Shown: piece by piece, positions 33,518 to 46,162 of the stretch
Numbering within the stretch: position 1 is the stretch's first letter
Layout: each line of letters starts with the position of its first letter
Source of the DNA: Ascidia mentula
Taxonomy: Eukaryota > Chordata > Ascidiacea > Phlebobranchia > Ascidiidae
Reading direction: 5' to 3'
Assembly: GCA_947561715.1 (NCBI GenBank)
Contig: OX387205.1
Span: 11,413,001-11,477,000 of the forward strand
Length of the DNA stretch: 64,000 nucleotides
The notes under the pieces: generated by a model
Seen by the model: only the letters and a program-made list of their open reading frames with translations
The model's database searches: none
Told to the model about the DNA's origin: nothing
Program-made: the position numbers and the translations under genes

Positions 33518-36500
33518 GTGGATTTTCGAAAAAACACCAAGGCTAACCCCTTTCCGTTTTTTCGGATTTTGGCTGAAACGAAAATATCCGGTTTGAGGCC
33601 GAATTCACCGGAATATTCCGGTTTCAAACCGGTTGGGGCCGGTTTCAGCAGCCTCCCGAACCAACAAACCGGTTTAAACCGGATTTGGAGACATTCAATT
33701 TTCGGTGGATTTTCGAAAAAACACCAAGGCTAACCCCTTTCCGTTTTTTCGGATTTTGGCCGAAACGAAAATATCCGGTTTGAGGCCGAATTCACCGGAA
33801 TATTCCGGTTTCAAACCGGTTGCGGCCGGTTTCAGCAGCCTTTCGAACCAACAAACCGGTTTAAACCGGATTTCGAGGCAAGAAATTTTCGGTGGATTTT
33901 CGAAAAACACCAAGGCTAACCCCTTTCCGTTTTTTCGGATTTTGGCCGAAACGAAAATATCCGGTTTGAGGCCGAATTCACCGGAATATTCCGGTTTCAA
34001 ACCGGTTGGGGCCGGTTTCAGCAGCCTCCCGAACCAACAAACCGGTTTAAACCGGATTTGGAGACATTCAATTTTCGGTGGATTTTCGAAAAAACACCAA
34101 GGCTAACCCCTTTCCGTTTTTTCGGATTTTGGCCGAAACGAAAATATCCGGTTTGAGGCTGAATTCACCGGAATATTCCGGTTTCAAACCGGTTGGGGCC
34201 GGTTTCAGCAGCCTCCCGAACCAACAAACCGGTTTAAACCGGATTTGGAGACATTCAATTTTCGGTGGATTTTCGAAAAAACACCAAGGCTAACCCCTTT
34301 CCGTTTTTTCGGATTTTGGCCGAAACGAAAATATCCGGTTTGAGACCGAATTCACCGGAATATTCCGGTTTCAAACCGGTTGGGGCCGGTTTCAGCAGCC
34401 TCCCGAACCAAAAAACAGGTTTTAACCGGATTTGGAGACATTCAATTTTCGGTGGATTTTCGAAAAAACACCAAGGCTAACCCCTTTCCGTTTTTTCGGA
34501 TTTTGGCCGAAACGAAAATATCCGGTTTGAGGCCGAATTCACCGGAATATTCCGGTTTCAAACCGGTTGGGGCCGGTTTCAGCAGCCTCCCGAACCAACA
34601 AACCGGTTTAAACCGGATTTCGAGGCAAGAAATTTTCGGTCGATTTTCGAAAAAACACCAAGGCTAACCCCTTTCCGTTTTTTCGGATTTTGGCCGAAAC
34701 GAAAATATCCGGTTTGAGGCCGAATTCACCGGAATATTCCGGTTTCAAACCGGTTGGGGCCGGTTTCAGCAGCCTCCCGAACCAACAAACCGGTTTAAAC
34801 CGTATTTCGAGACATTCAATTTTCGGTGGATTTTCGAAAAAACACCAAGGCTAACCCCTTTCCGTTTTTTCGGATTTTGGCCGAAACGAAAATATCCGGT
34901 TTGAGGCCGAATTCACCGGAATATTCCGGTTTCAAACCGGTTGGGGCCGGTTTCAGCAGCCTCCCGAACCAACAAACCGGTTTAAACCGGATTTGGAGAC
35001 ATTCAATTTTCGGTGGATTTTCGAAAAAACACCAAGGCTAACCCCTTTCCGTTTTTTCGGATTTTGGCCGAAACGAAAATATCCGGTTTGAGGCCGAATT
35101 CACCGGAATATTCCGGTTTCAAACCGGTTGCGGCCGGTTTCAGCAGCCTTTCGAACCAACAAACCGGTTTAAACCGGATTTCGAGGCAAGAAATTTTCGG
35201 TGGATTTTCGAAAAAACACCAAGGCTAACCCCTTTCCGTTTTTTCGGATTTTGGCCGAAACGAAAATATCCGGTTTGAGGCCGAATTCACCGGAATATTC
35301 CGGTTTCAAACCGGTTGGGGCCGGTTTCAGCAGCCTCCCGAACCAACAAACCGGTTTAAACCGGATTTGGAGACATTCAATTTTCGGTGGATTTTCGAAA
35401 AAACACCAAGGCTAACCCCTTTCCGTTTTTTCGGATTTTGGCCGAAACGAAAATATCCGGTTTGAGGCTGAATTCACCGGAATATTCCGGTTTCAAACCG
35501 GTTGGGGCCGGTTTCAGCAGCCTCCCGAACCAACAAACCGGTTTAAACCGGATTTGGAGACATTCAATTTTCGGTGGATTTTCGAAAAAACACCAAGGCT
35601 AACCCCTTTCCGTTTTTTCGGATTTTGGCCGAAACGAAAATATCCGGTTTGAGACCGAATTCACCGGAATATTCCGGTTTCAAACCGGTTGGGGCCGGTT
35701 TCAGCAGCCTCCCGAACCAAAAAACAGGTTTTAACCGGATTTGGAGACATTCAATTTTCGGTGGATTTTCGAAAAAACACCAAGGCTAACCCCTTTCCGT
35801 TTTTTCGGATTTTGGCCGAAACGAAAATATCCGGTTTGAGGCCGAATTCACCGGAATATTCCGGTTTCAAACCGGTTGGGGCCGGTTTCAGCAGCCTCCC
35901 GAACCAACAAACCGGTTTAAACCGGATTTCGAGGCAAGAAATTTTCGGTCGATTTTCGAAAAAACACCAAGGCTAACCCCTTTCCGTTTTTTCGGATTTT
36001 GGCCGAAACGAAAATATCCGGTTTGAGGCCGAATTCACCGGAATATTCCGGTTTCAAACCGGTTGGGGCCGGTTTCAGCAGCCTCCCGAACCAACAAACC
36101 GGTTAAAACCGGATTTCGAGGCAAGAAATTTTCGGTGGATTTTCGAAAAAACACCAAGGCTAACCCCTTTCCGTTTTTTCGGATTTTGGCCGAAACGAAA
36201 ATATCCGGTTTGAGGCCGAATTCACCGGAATATTCCGGTTTCAAACCGGTTGGGGCCGGTTTCAGCAGCCTCCCGAACCAACAAACCGGTTTAAACCGGA
36301 TTTCGAGGCAAGAAATTTTCGGTCGATTTTCGAAAAAACACCAAGGCTAACCCCTTTCCGTTTTTTCGGATTTTGGCCGAAACGAAAATATCCGGTTTGA
36401 GGCCGAATTCACCGGAATATTCCGGTTTCAAACCGGTTGGGGCCGGTTTCAGCAGCCTCCCGAACCAACAAACCGGTTTAAACCGTATTTCGAGACATTC

Positions 36501-39500
36501 AATTTTCGGTGGATTTTCGAAAAAACACCAAGGCTAACCCCTTTCCGTTTTTTCGGATTTTGGCCGAAACGAAAATATCCGGTTTGAGGCCGAATTCACC
36601 GGAATATTCCGGTTTCAAACCGGTTGGGGCCGGTTTCAGCAGCCTCCCGAACCAACAAACCGGTTTAAACCGGATTTGGAGACATTCAATTTTCGGTGGA
36701 TTTTCGAAAAAACACCAAGGCTAACCCCTTTCCGTTTTTTCGGATTTTGGCCGAAACGAAAATATCCGGTTTGAGGCCGAATTCACCGGAATATTCCGGT
36801 TTCAAACCGGTTGCGGCCGGTTTCAGCAGCCTTTCGAACCAACAAACCGGTTTAAACCGGATTTCGAGGCAAGAAATTTTCGGTGGATTTTCGAAAAAAC
36901 ACCAAGGCTAACCCCTTTCCGTTTTTTCGGATTTTGGCCGAAACGAAAATATCCGGTTTGAGGCCGAATTCACCGGAATATTCCGGTTTCAAACCGGTTG
37001 GGGCCGGTTTCAGCAGCCTCCCGAACCAACAAACCGGTTTAAACCGGATTTGGAGACATTCAATTTTCGGTGGATTTTCGAAAAAACACCAAGGCTAACC
37101 CCTTTCCGTTTTTTCGGATTTTGGCCGAAACGAAAATATCCGGTTTGAGGCTGAATTCACCGGAATATTCCGGTTTCAAACCGGTTGGGGCCGGTTTCAG
37201 CAGCCTCCCGAACCAACAAACCGGTTTAAACCGGATTTGGAGACATTCAATTTTCGGTGGATTTTCGAAAAAACACCAAGGCTAACCCCTTTCCGTTTTT
37301 TCGGATTTTGGCCGAAACGAAAATATCCGGTTTGAGACCGAATTCACCGGAATATTCCGGTTTCAAACCGGTTGGGGCCGGTTTCAGCAGCCTCCCGAAC
37401 CAAAAAACAGGTTTTAACCGGATTTGGAGACATTCAATTTTCGGTGGATTTTCGAAAAAACACCAAGGCTAACCCCTTTCCGTTTTTTCGGATTTTGGCC
37501 GAAACGAAAATATCCGGTTTGAGGCCGAATTCACCGGAATATTCCGGTTTCAAACCGGTTGGGGCCGGTTTCAGCAGCCTCCCGAACCAACAAACCGGTT
37601 TAAACCGTATTTCGAGACATTCAATTTTCGGTGGATTTTCGAAAAAACACCAAGGCTAACCCCTTTCCGTTTTTTCGGATTTTGGCCGAAACGAAAATAT
37701 CCGGTTTGAGGCCGAATTCACCGGAATATTCCGGTTTCAAACCGGTTGGGGCCGGTTTCAGCAGCCTCCCGAACCAACAAACCGGTTTAAACCGGATTTG
37801 GAGACATTCAATTTTCGGTGGATTTTCGAAAAAACACCAAGGCTAACCCCTTTCCGTTTTTTCGGATTTTGGCCGAAACGAAAATATCCGGTTTGAGGCC
37901 GAATTCACCGGAATATTCCGGTTTCAAACCGGTTGCGGCCGGTTTCAGCAGCCTTTCGAACCAACAAACCGGTTTAAACCGGATTTCGAGGCAAGAAATT
38001 TTCGGTGGATTTTCGAAAAAACACCAAGGCTAACCCCTTTCCGTTTTTTCGGATTTTGGCCGAAACGAAAATATCCGGTTTGAGGCCGAATTCACCGGAA
38101 TATTCCGGTTTCAAACCGGTTGGGGCCGGTTTCAGCAGCCTCCCGAACCAACAAACCGGTTTAAACCGGATTTGGAGACATTCAATTTTCGGTGGATTTT
38201 CGAAAAAACACCAAGGCTAACCCCTTTCCGTTTTTTCGGATTTTGGCCGAAACGAAAATATCCGGTTTGAGGCTGAATTCACCGGAATATTCCGGTTTCA
38301 AACCGGTTGGGGCCGGTTTCAGCAGCCTCCCGAACCAACAAACCGGTTTAAACCGGATTTGGAGACATTCAATTTTCGGTGGATTTTCGAAAAAACACCA
38401 AGGCTAACCCCTTTCCGTTTTTTCGGATTTTGGCCGAAACGAAAATATCCGGTTTGAGACCGAATTCACCGGAATATTCCGGTTTCAAACCGGTTGGGGC
38501 CGGTTTCAGCAGCCTCCCGAACCAAAAAACAGGTTTTAACCGGATTTGGAGACATTCAATTTTCGGTGGATTTTCGAAAAAACACCAAGGCTAACCCCTT
38601 TCCGTTTTTTCGGATTTTGGCCGAAACGAAAATATCCGGTTTGAGGCCGAATTCACCGGAATATTCCGGTTTCAAACCGGTTGGGGCCGGTTTCAGCAGC
38701 CTCCCGAACCAACAAACCGGTTTAAACCGGATTTCGAGGCAAGAAATTTTCGGTCGATTTTCGAAAAAACACCAAGGCTAACCCCTTTCCGTTTTTTCGG
38801 ATTTTGGCCGAAACGAAAATATCCGGTTTGAGGCCGAATTCACCGGAATATTCCGGTTTCAAACCGGTTGGGGCCGGTTTCAGCAGCCTCCCGAACCAAC
38901 AAACCGGTTAAAACCGGATTTCGAGGCAAGAAATTTTCGGTGGATTTTCGAAAAAACACCAAGGCTAACCCCTTTCCGTTTTTTCGGATTTTGGCCGAAA
39001 CGAAAATATCCGGTTTGAGGCCGAATTCACCGGAATATTCCGGTTTCAAACCGGTTGGGGCCGGTTTCAGCAGCCTCCCGAACCAACAAACCGGTTTAAA
39101 CCGGATTTCGAGGCAAGAAATTTTCGGTCGATTTTCGAAAAAACACCAAGGCTAACCCCTTTCCGTTTTTTCGGATTTTGGCCGAAACGAAAATATCCGG
39201 TTTGAGGCCGAATTCACCGGAATATTCCGGTTTCAAACCGGTTGGGGCCGGTTTCAGCAGCCTCCCGAACCAACAAACCGGTTTAAACCGTATTTCGAGA
39301 CATTCAATTTTCGGTGGATTTTCGAAAAAACACCAAGGCTAACCCCTTTCCGTTTTTTCGGATTTTGGCCGAAACGAAAATATCCGGTTTGAGGCCGAAT
39401 TCACCGGAATATTCCGGTTTCAAACCGGTTGGGGCCGGTTTCAGCAGCCTCCCGAACCAACAAACCGGTTTAAACCGGATTTGGAGACATTCAATTTTCG

Positions 39501-40248
39501 GTGGATTTTCGAAAAAACACCAAGGCTAACCCCTTTCCGTTTTTTCGGATTTTGGCCGAAACGAAAATATCCGGTTTGAGGCCGAATTCACCGGAATATT
39601 CCGGTTTCAAACCGGTTGCGGCCGGTTTCAGCAGCCTTTCGAACCAACAAACCGGTTTAAACCGGATTTCGAGGCAAGAAATTTTCGGTGGATTTTCGAA
39701 AAAACACCAAGGCTAACCCCTTTCCGTTTTTTCGGATTTTGGCCGAAACGAAAATATCCGGTTTGAGGCCGAATTCACCGGAATATTCCGGTTTCAAACC
39801 GGTTGGGGCCGGTTTCAGCAGCCTCCCGAACCAACAAACCGGTTTAAACCGGATTTGGAGACATTCAATTTTCGGTGGATTTTCGAAAAAACACCAAGGC
39901 TAACCCCTTTCCGTTTTTTCGGATTTTGGCCGAAACGAAAATATCCGGTTTGAGGCTGAATTCACCGGAATATTCCGGTTTCAAACCGGTTGGGGCCGGT
40001 TTCAGCAGCCTCCCGAACCAACAAACCGGTTTAAACCGGATTTGGAGACATTCAATTTTCGGTGGATTTTCGAAAAAACACCAAGGCTAACCCCTTTCCG
40101 TTTTTTCGGATTTTGGCCGAAACGAAAATATCCGGTTTGAGACCGAATTCACCGGAATATTCCGGTTTCAAACCGGTTGGGGCCGGTTTCAGCAGCCTCC
40201 CGAACCAAAAAACAGGTTTTAACCGGATTTGGAGACATTCAATTTTCG
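33518..40248 (+). repeat. Higher-order repeats of 7, 9, 6 and 9 monomers
   Basis: Successive blocks start at about 33518, 34826, 36509, 37631 and 39314, that is 1308-1309, 1683, 1122 and 1683 bp. Each opens with the same five-unit series, including a TTGCGGCC/CCTTTCGAAC unit, a GAGGCTGAATTC unit and a unit with GAGACCGAATTC and AAAAAACAGGTTTTAACC. Blocks differ in whether two to three units (GGCAAGAAA with TCGGTCG) are present before the closing CGTATTTCGAGAC unit. The 9+6 pair forms a 2805-bp superperiod. Confidence 0.85.
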
Positions 40249-42063
40249 GTGGATTTTCGAAAAAACACCAAGGCTAACCCCTTTCCGTTTTTTCGGATTT
40301 TGGCCGAAACGAAAATATCCGGTTTGAGGCCGAATTCACCGGAATATTCCGGTTTCAAACCGGTTGGGGCCGGTTTCAGCAGCCTCCCGAACCAACAAAC
40401 CGGTTTAAACCGGATTTCGAGGCAAGAAATTTTCGGTCGATTTTCGAAAAAACACCCTTTCCGTTTTTTCGGATTTTGGCCGAAACGAAAATATCCGGTT
40501 TGAGGCCGAATTCACCGGAATATTCCGGTTTCAAACCGGTTGGGGCCGGTTTCAGCAGCCTCCCGAACCAACAAACCGGTTAAAACCGGATTTCGAGGCA
40601 AGAAATTTTCGGTGGATTTTCGAAAAAACACCAAGGCTAACCCCTTTCCGTTTTTTCGGATTTTGGCCGAAACGAAAATATCCGGTTTGAGGCCGAATTC
40701 ACCGGAATATTCCGGTTTCAAACCGGTTGCGGCCGGTTTCAGCAGCCTCCCGAACCAACAAACCGGTTTAAACCGGATTTCGAGACATTCAATTTTCGGT
40801 GGATTTTCGAAAAAACACCAAGGCTAACCCCTTTCCGTTTTTTCGGATTTTGGCCGAAACGAAAATATCCGGTTTGAGGCCGAATTCACCGGAATATTCC
40901 GGTTTCAAACCGGTTGGGGCCGGTTTCAGCAGCCTCCCGAACCAACAAACCGGTTTAAACCGTATTTCGAGACATTCAATTTTCGGTGGATTTTCGAAAA
41001 AACACCAAGGCTAACCTTTTTCCGTTTTTTCGGATTTTGGCCGAAACGAAAATATCCGGTTTGAGGCCGAATTCACCGGAATATTCCGGTTTCAAACCGG
41101 TTGGGGCCGGTTTCAGCAGCCTCCCGAACCAACAAACCGGTTTAAACCGGATTTGGAGACATTCAATTTTCGGTGGATTTTCGAAAAAACACCAAGGCTA
41201 ACCCCTTTCCGTTTTTTCGGATTTTGGCCGAAACGAAAATATCCGGTTTGAGGCCGAATTCACCGGAATATTCCGGTTTCTAACCGGTTGGGGCCGGTTT
41301 CAGCAGCCTCCCGAACCAACAAACCGGTTAAAACCGGATTTCGAGGCAAGAAATTTTCGGTCGATTTTCGAAAAAACACCAAGGCTAACCCCTTTCCGTT
41401 TTTTCGGATTTTGGCCGAAACAAAAATATCCGGTTTGAGGCCGAATTCACCGGAATATTCCGGTTTCAAACCGGTTGGGGCCGGTTTCAGCAGCCTCCCG
41501 AACCAACAAACCGGTTTAAACCGGATTTGGAGACATTCAATTTTCGGTGGATTTTCGAAAAAACACCAAGGCTAACCCCTTTCCGTTTTTTCGGATTTTG
41601 GCCGAAACGAAAATATCCGGTTTGAGGCCGAATTCACCGGAATATTCCGGTTTCTAACCGGTTGGGGCCGGTTTCAGCAGCCTCCCGAACCAACAAACCG
41701 GTTCAAACCGGATTTGGAGACATTGCATTTTGGCCGAAACGAAAATATCCGGTTTGAGGCCGAATTCACCGGAATATTCCGGTTTCAAACCGGTTGGGGC
41801 CGGTTTCAGCAGCCTCCCGAACCAACAAACCGGTTTAAACCGGATTTGGAGACATTGAATTTTCAGTGGATTTTCGAAAAAATACCAAGGCTAACCCCTT
41901 TCCGTTTTTTCGGATTTTGGCCGAAACGAAAATATCCGGTTTGAGGCCGAATTCACCGGAATATTCCGGTTTGAAACCGGTTGGGGCCGAGACATTAAAT
42001 TTTCGGTCAATTTTCGAAAAAACGGTTTAAACCGGATTTCGAGGCAAGAAATTTTCGGTCAAT

Positions 42064-42883
42064 TCTCTGTTACAAAGCTTAACTAACATCACACTTTTCT
42101 GACCTTTACCTAATATAGTATACAACAGGGTTTTAATTCTTTTATTGTTCATTCTTTCAACGCTTCAATCTCACATCTTTCTTAAATGTTGCGATCTTCG
42201 GATATGTTTTACGCGTTTTAAAAGTTACATCGATGGTAAGGTTGCCATAAGATTTGCTTATTTTCATATAAAATCTCTCATCATGAATATTTCTAATTTC
42301 GGCATCAAAATGCAGGTGTTATTGTTAAAGTCTCTGTTAAAGTCAATACGCATGTGGTTGGTTGCAGCAATTGCTCGTTCAACCTTTAGATTTGCTTTCT
42401 TTCAATTGTTTTCTCTTCAGTTGGCCAAGTTGTGTAGCACGGTGGGTGAAAATTCATGGAGTCTCTTTTCCTGAGGGAACAGAGGTAGCGCATTAGCTGA
42501 CGTATGAAAAGCTTTTACTATCATTTTAAACTTACTTTTTCGACTACCAAAGCATTAAATACACTTCCATTTTCGTTAGTTGAAGATTTGTTTCACTCCC
42601 GTTCAGGTTGTCAAATCTTTTACCAGAACGTCATAAAAAAGCTAGGTTTCAGTAAGAATACAGTGGTATTTCTACATAACCCTAATTACCCTACTTTCTG
42701 GAAAACAAAAAACAATACATATCCTGCAGATGTAAAGTTTAGTAAATTGTTGAATCTACAAATCAAAACCGGTAAAAGTACTATTGAAACATTGTTGCCC
42801 TGTGCACCTGAAAACTTGGGAGAAAGTTATCCAGACTAAAAAAAACGGAATTAAAACTAACCTAAAACAATAATTTAAAAAGT
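42064..42883. other. Satellite flank with two unexplained open frames
   Basis: Plus-strand frames 42145-42474 and 42504-42839 (111 codons) are open, but neither has a known domain, signal or supporting splice sites. The second has somewhat protein-like composition (FHSRSGCQIFYQNVIKKLGF). They might be exons of a gene or remnants of an element; I would not call them genes on this evidence. Confidence 0.3.
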
Positions 42884-43318
42884 TACAACCTGAAACAGAA
42901 ACAAGAAAAGTTACAACCTGAAACAAGAAAAGTTACAACCTGAAACAAGAAAAGTTACAACCTGAAACAAGAAAAGTTACAACCTGAAACAGAAACAAGA
43001 AAGTTACAACCTGAAACAGAAACAAGAAAGTTACAACCTGAAACAGAAACAAGAAAGTTACAACCTGAAACAAAAACAAGAAAGTTACAACCTGAAACAA
43101 AAACAAGAAAGTTACAACCTGAAACTAAGACAAAGTTACAACCTGAAACTAAAACAAGAAAGTTACAACCTGAAACTAAAACAAGAAAGTTACAACCTGA
43201 AACTAAGACAAAGTTACAACCCGAAACTGAAACAAGAAAGTTTCAACCTGAAACAGAAACAAGAAAGTTACAACCTGAAACTAAGACAAGAAAGTTACAA
43301 CCTGAAAGAAGAAAGTTC
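42884..43318 (+). repeat. Minisatellite, 22- to 27-bp units (AAGTTACAACCTGAAAC...)
   Basis: About 18 units with the core AAGTTACAACCTGAAAC. Early units are 22 bp; later ones are mostly 27 or 24 bp, that is 9 or 8 codons, and on the plus strand stay open as KLQPETETR / KLQPETKTR repeats until a stop soon after 43318. There is no start codon upstream in that frame, so coding is not established. Confidence 0.85.
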
Positions 43319-43339
43319 ATCTGAAACAATATGAAAGTT

Positions 43340-46000
43340 ACAGCTTCAAAAATTTATTAGTATTTGTTAAATAAGCATTAGTTATGAAGCAAGAAACAAG
43401 AAAAATCACCTTTCCAAACGAGAAATTCCAGGTAACAAAGATTGTAATCCGTCGTGTTCCAAAATAATAAATGCCTGCAAAGAAATCACGTTAATATTGA
43501 ATTTACTTCATACCACAAAACAATTACCTCTTGGGAGGTTTTGGAGGGGTCCAAATTTAACATCTTCTCCTCTTGTACCGATATATTCGAATCTGCTAAC
43601 TAATTAAACTGAAACCAGAGATAACCGACGATGGCGGACCACAGAAAGGAGAAACCACAATAACTTATCGGCTGATATAAAAGGCACAACACCCCCCGAG
43701 AACTGATCTAACTAAAGTTGGAAACAAAGGATAGAAAGGTCCAGAGTTTTTACTAGAAGGCGAGTAAGTTAAAAACATACGCATACAGATGTCGATTTCT
43801 GATTGGTAGTTCATCTGCTTCGGCAACAAAAAAACAAGTTTACGAAATACACAAGTGGTACCGCCATCGTCACTGCCCGCCCCAAAGCAAACACACCAGT
43901 TTCTCAATTTTTGCCTTGACTAAGACTAACTGAAACTGCCAAACTCGTAAAATCAAGTATATGACCTATGAACAAAGTAAAAAGTGAATCTGCCGTGTTT
44001 TTCAACCATTCAAACATTAATAAGCACGCTCCGAGAGAAGCAACGCTTTGTCCATGAAGAACGGCCGAGTCAACCAGGATTGCGAAATCGATAACACAAT
44101 TAGTCAAAAGTCAACATTCAGAAAAGGGCATGACCAGCTATAATAAATGGACAAGTTATTCATGTAACTACACCAAAGTGTAAATTAATTTGGTATTGAA
44201 AGTTTCCAAGGAGTTTTTTCATCTCAATGCTTGACATCCAAATTGCAATCTCTTTTGCAAAAGAAAGCTGCGACCCGGATATACAAGCATCGGACAAAAT
44301 AGCTGGTCAAACCCGAAATCCACACAAACCCTAATGTTACAGTTACAACAGGCGCAAAAGAGTGTTTATAAAGGACAGCAACGTTTAAAGCGTATAACTC
44401 AACATCAATTAGTCGCTGTCCTTGCCCGGGGTCACCCCCTCCCGAGTTAAATGCGCAGTGGTGGGGTTAAATGTTTACATAGTTACTGATTGCGCCCTAC
44501 GGGGTGGCTCGCGGGCCGTTCGGGAGCAATGCTATGCCGGCCCCTTCAACACGAATGTCGTCGGAGTAGCGGGTGTCCCTACTAAGCCCGCCTGCACCGC
44601 GGCCGCGCAAGTGCGGTGGAGGCCGTGTTAATCGTGGTTCTAAAACGCATCCTATATTAAATCTAAAGCCATTTAACAACGCGCCACACTTAGCTAGACA
44701 ACGTTGTAATGAAAGGCCCAATGTGGCGCGCGGATCCCAAGTAATCTGTATTGCCTCACCTAACCCTATTTAAGTGCTACTGTAGTTCTAGCCCTAAGCG
44801 AGATAGCTGAAAGTAGTAGCACTAATACGAACTTGGGACTTCTTTCGCCCGACGAAACCCTTCCATCGGGATTCGATGGCAAAAGAAATCCACTCACCCT
44901 ATACGCCGCAAGTTAGTTTAGAGTTAGGCCTAAACAATTCCGCCATCCCGGTTGACGCACAACAGACTCTAGTGTTCAACTAACATTATTTAAAAGTTTG
45001 TCCAGCACGTTGGAAGGGACGGTTGGAAATGTACGTGGAGATCAAGCGACTTGAATCTGAATAAAACATAGAACATGATACTATTTCAATCGTTCCTTGT
45101 GGTTGATGTGCAGAAAATATATTACTAGCTGAAGAAATACATGGGATCGATTACCATGCTTCTATAATACACTTAATAATAACAACGTACCTTTAGCTTT
45201 CACACCAACCTCCGCACGCTTCGAAGTGAGAAATGAAATGACCGAAAACAAAAGACTGCAATTGAAACTCGGCTTTTCCTGATCAACGAAAGAATTTGCG
45301 CTGATTGGTTGCGTCGCGCGCACAATTCAACGCGTTCAAGAACTTCTCCAGTTTATATTTTCTGCTGGGGTATTTTCTTTTTTGTTAATCAAGTTGATTT
45401 TACTAGAAATATAAAGAAATGGTACTTAATTAAAATATATATTTACCTAGCATATACAATAATTTTGACCATACTGAAGTATACAATGGTTGCATTACAC
45501 CTGTCGGTTATGTCTAAAGCCATTTTGAACAACGTTCGGTAACTTGTGACCTTGTAATGTTGTTTTCAAAATACTTTAATCAATTCAAAGCCGTAATCAA
45601 ATTAGAGCCATATACATGGATAAACAACTGTTCTGAATTTGTTTTGTTACTTTTATTACTGGACAAGAAGGCAAAACAAAAAGCTTATGGCTGCAGGAAA
45701 GAAAAGTTCAATTTTACACATCCATCCACTGCGCATCGGCCAACAGACAGACTGATTATTTAGTGAGTTACAGAAACAGTGACCGCTGTTTTTACCTTGG
45801 TCTCGTGACTATAATGTCTTACCAGAGCAGCCTTGGTGACTTACTAAACCTTGTCAACTAAATATAGCAATTACCCTACAAGCTTTACTGCGTGCTGAGT
45901 GAAGTCGTTTTACCTTGTTTTATTGTCATAACTTTTCATTGGTGAAAGCAGTTGCTCAAACCAGATTAACTGAAAATGTCAACGCTCAATCAAAGTATTT
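43340..46000. other. Intergenic region with a GC-rich island (about 44410-44760)
   Basis: Most of the region is AT-rich with no recognisable gene. Between about 44410 and 44760 the sequence turns markedly GC-rich (CCCGGGGTCACCCCCTCCCG, CTACGGGGTGGCTCGCGGGC, ACCGCGGCCGCGC), unlike anything else nearby. It does not match an rRNA or tRNA that I recognise, and its open frames on both strands look random. It could be a captured element, a CpG-type promoter or foreign DNA. Confidence 0.4.
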
Positions 46001-46003
46001 ATT
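45998..46003 (-). promoter_or_regulatory. Polyadenylation signal of the desulfurase-TtcA fusion gene
   Basis: TTTATT on the plus strand is AATAAA in the sense of the gene, about 160 bases after its stop codon at 46163. Confidence 0.5.
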
Positions 46004-46162
46004 TTGCAACGTAAGTTAAAGGCACACGTGTGTTTTTTCAATTTAAGTGCAAGTTTTGTTGTTTCTGCTGACCAGTACAACAAACGTAAACCAGGTTTAT
46101 CAGGTGGCAATATCACGACGTTTGCTCTCTTCCGACAGAAAAGTAAAACAAAGTATTTCAAC

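Larger units (their letters stand above)
26860..42063 (+). repeat. 187-bp satellite array, about 80 monomers, with higher-order structure
   Basis: The same 187-base unit recurs head to tail for 15.2 kb. Each unit carries a 14-bp palindrome CCGGTTTAAACCGG, a 10-bp TTTTCGAAAA, a 16-bp ACCGGAATATTCCGGT and an imperfect CCGGTTTCAAACCGG, plus two AACCGGTT octamers. Variant bases recur in blocks, showing higher-order repeats. Irregular units: one truncated near 27785, a 1-base deletion near 33905, an 11-base deletion at about 40457, and degenerate edge units (26893-26990, 41727 and after 41980). Because 187 is not a multiple of 3, each unit shifts frame, so the many 71- and 95-codon open frames are by-products and not genes. 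Length is near one nucleosome repeat, as for many centromeric satellites; function is not shown. Confidence 0.97.

Noticed and set aside
27045-41944. Dozens of overlapping 69-133 codon open frames, on both strands, in the satellite
   Set aside because: They repeat every 187 bp and 187 = 3 x 62 + 1, so each unit shifts frame and stops. They follow from the repeat and show no protein constraint.
26860-42063. CRISPR-like array of regular repeats
   Set aside because: There are no unique spacers; the whole 187-bp unit is repeated, and the surroundings are eukaryotic genes with introns.
42504-42839. 111-codon plus-strand frame after the satellite
   Set aside because: No domain, no homologue recognised, no splice sites and AT-rich composition; kept only as a note.
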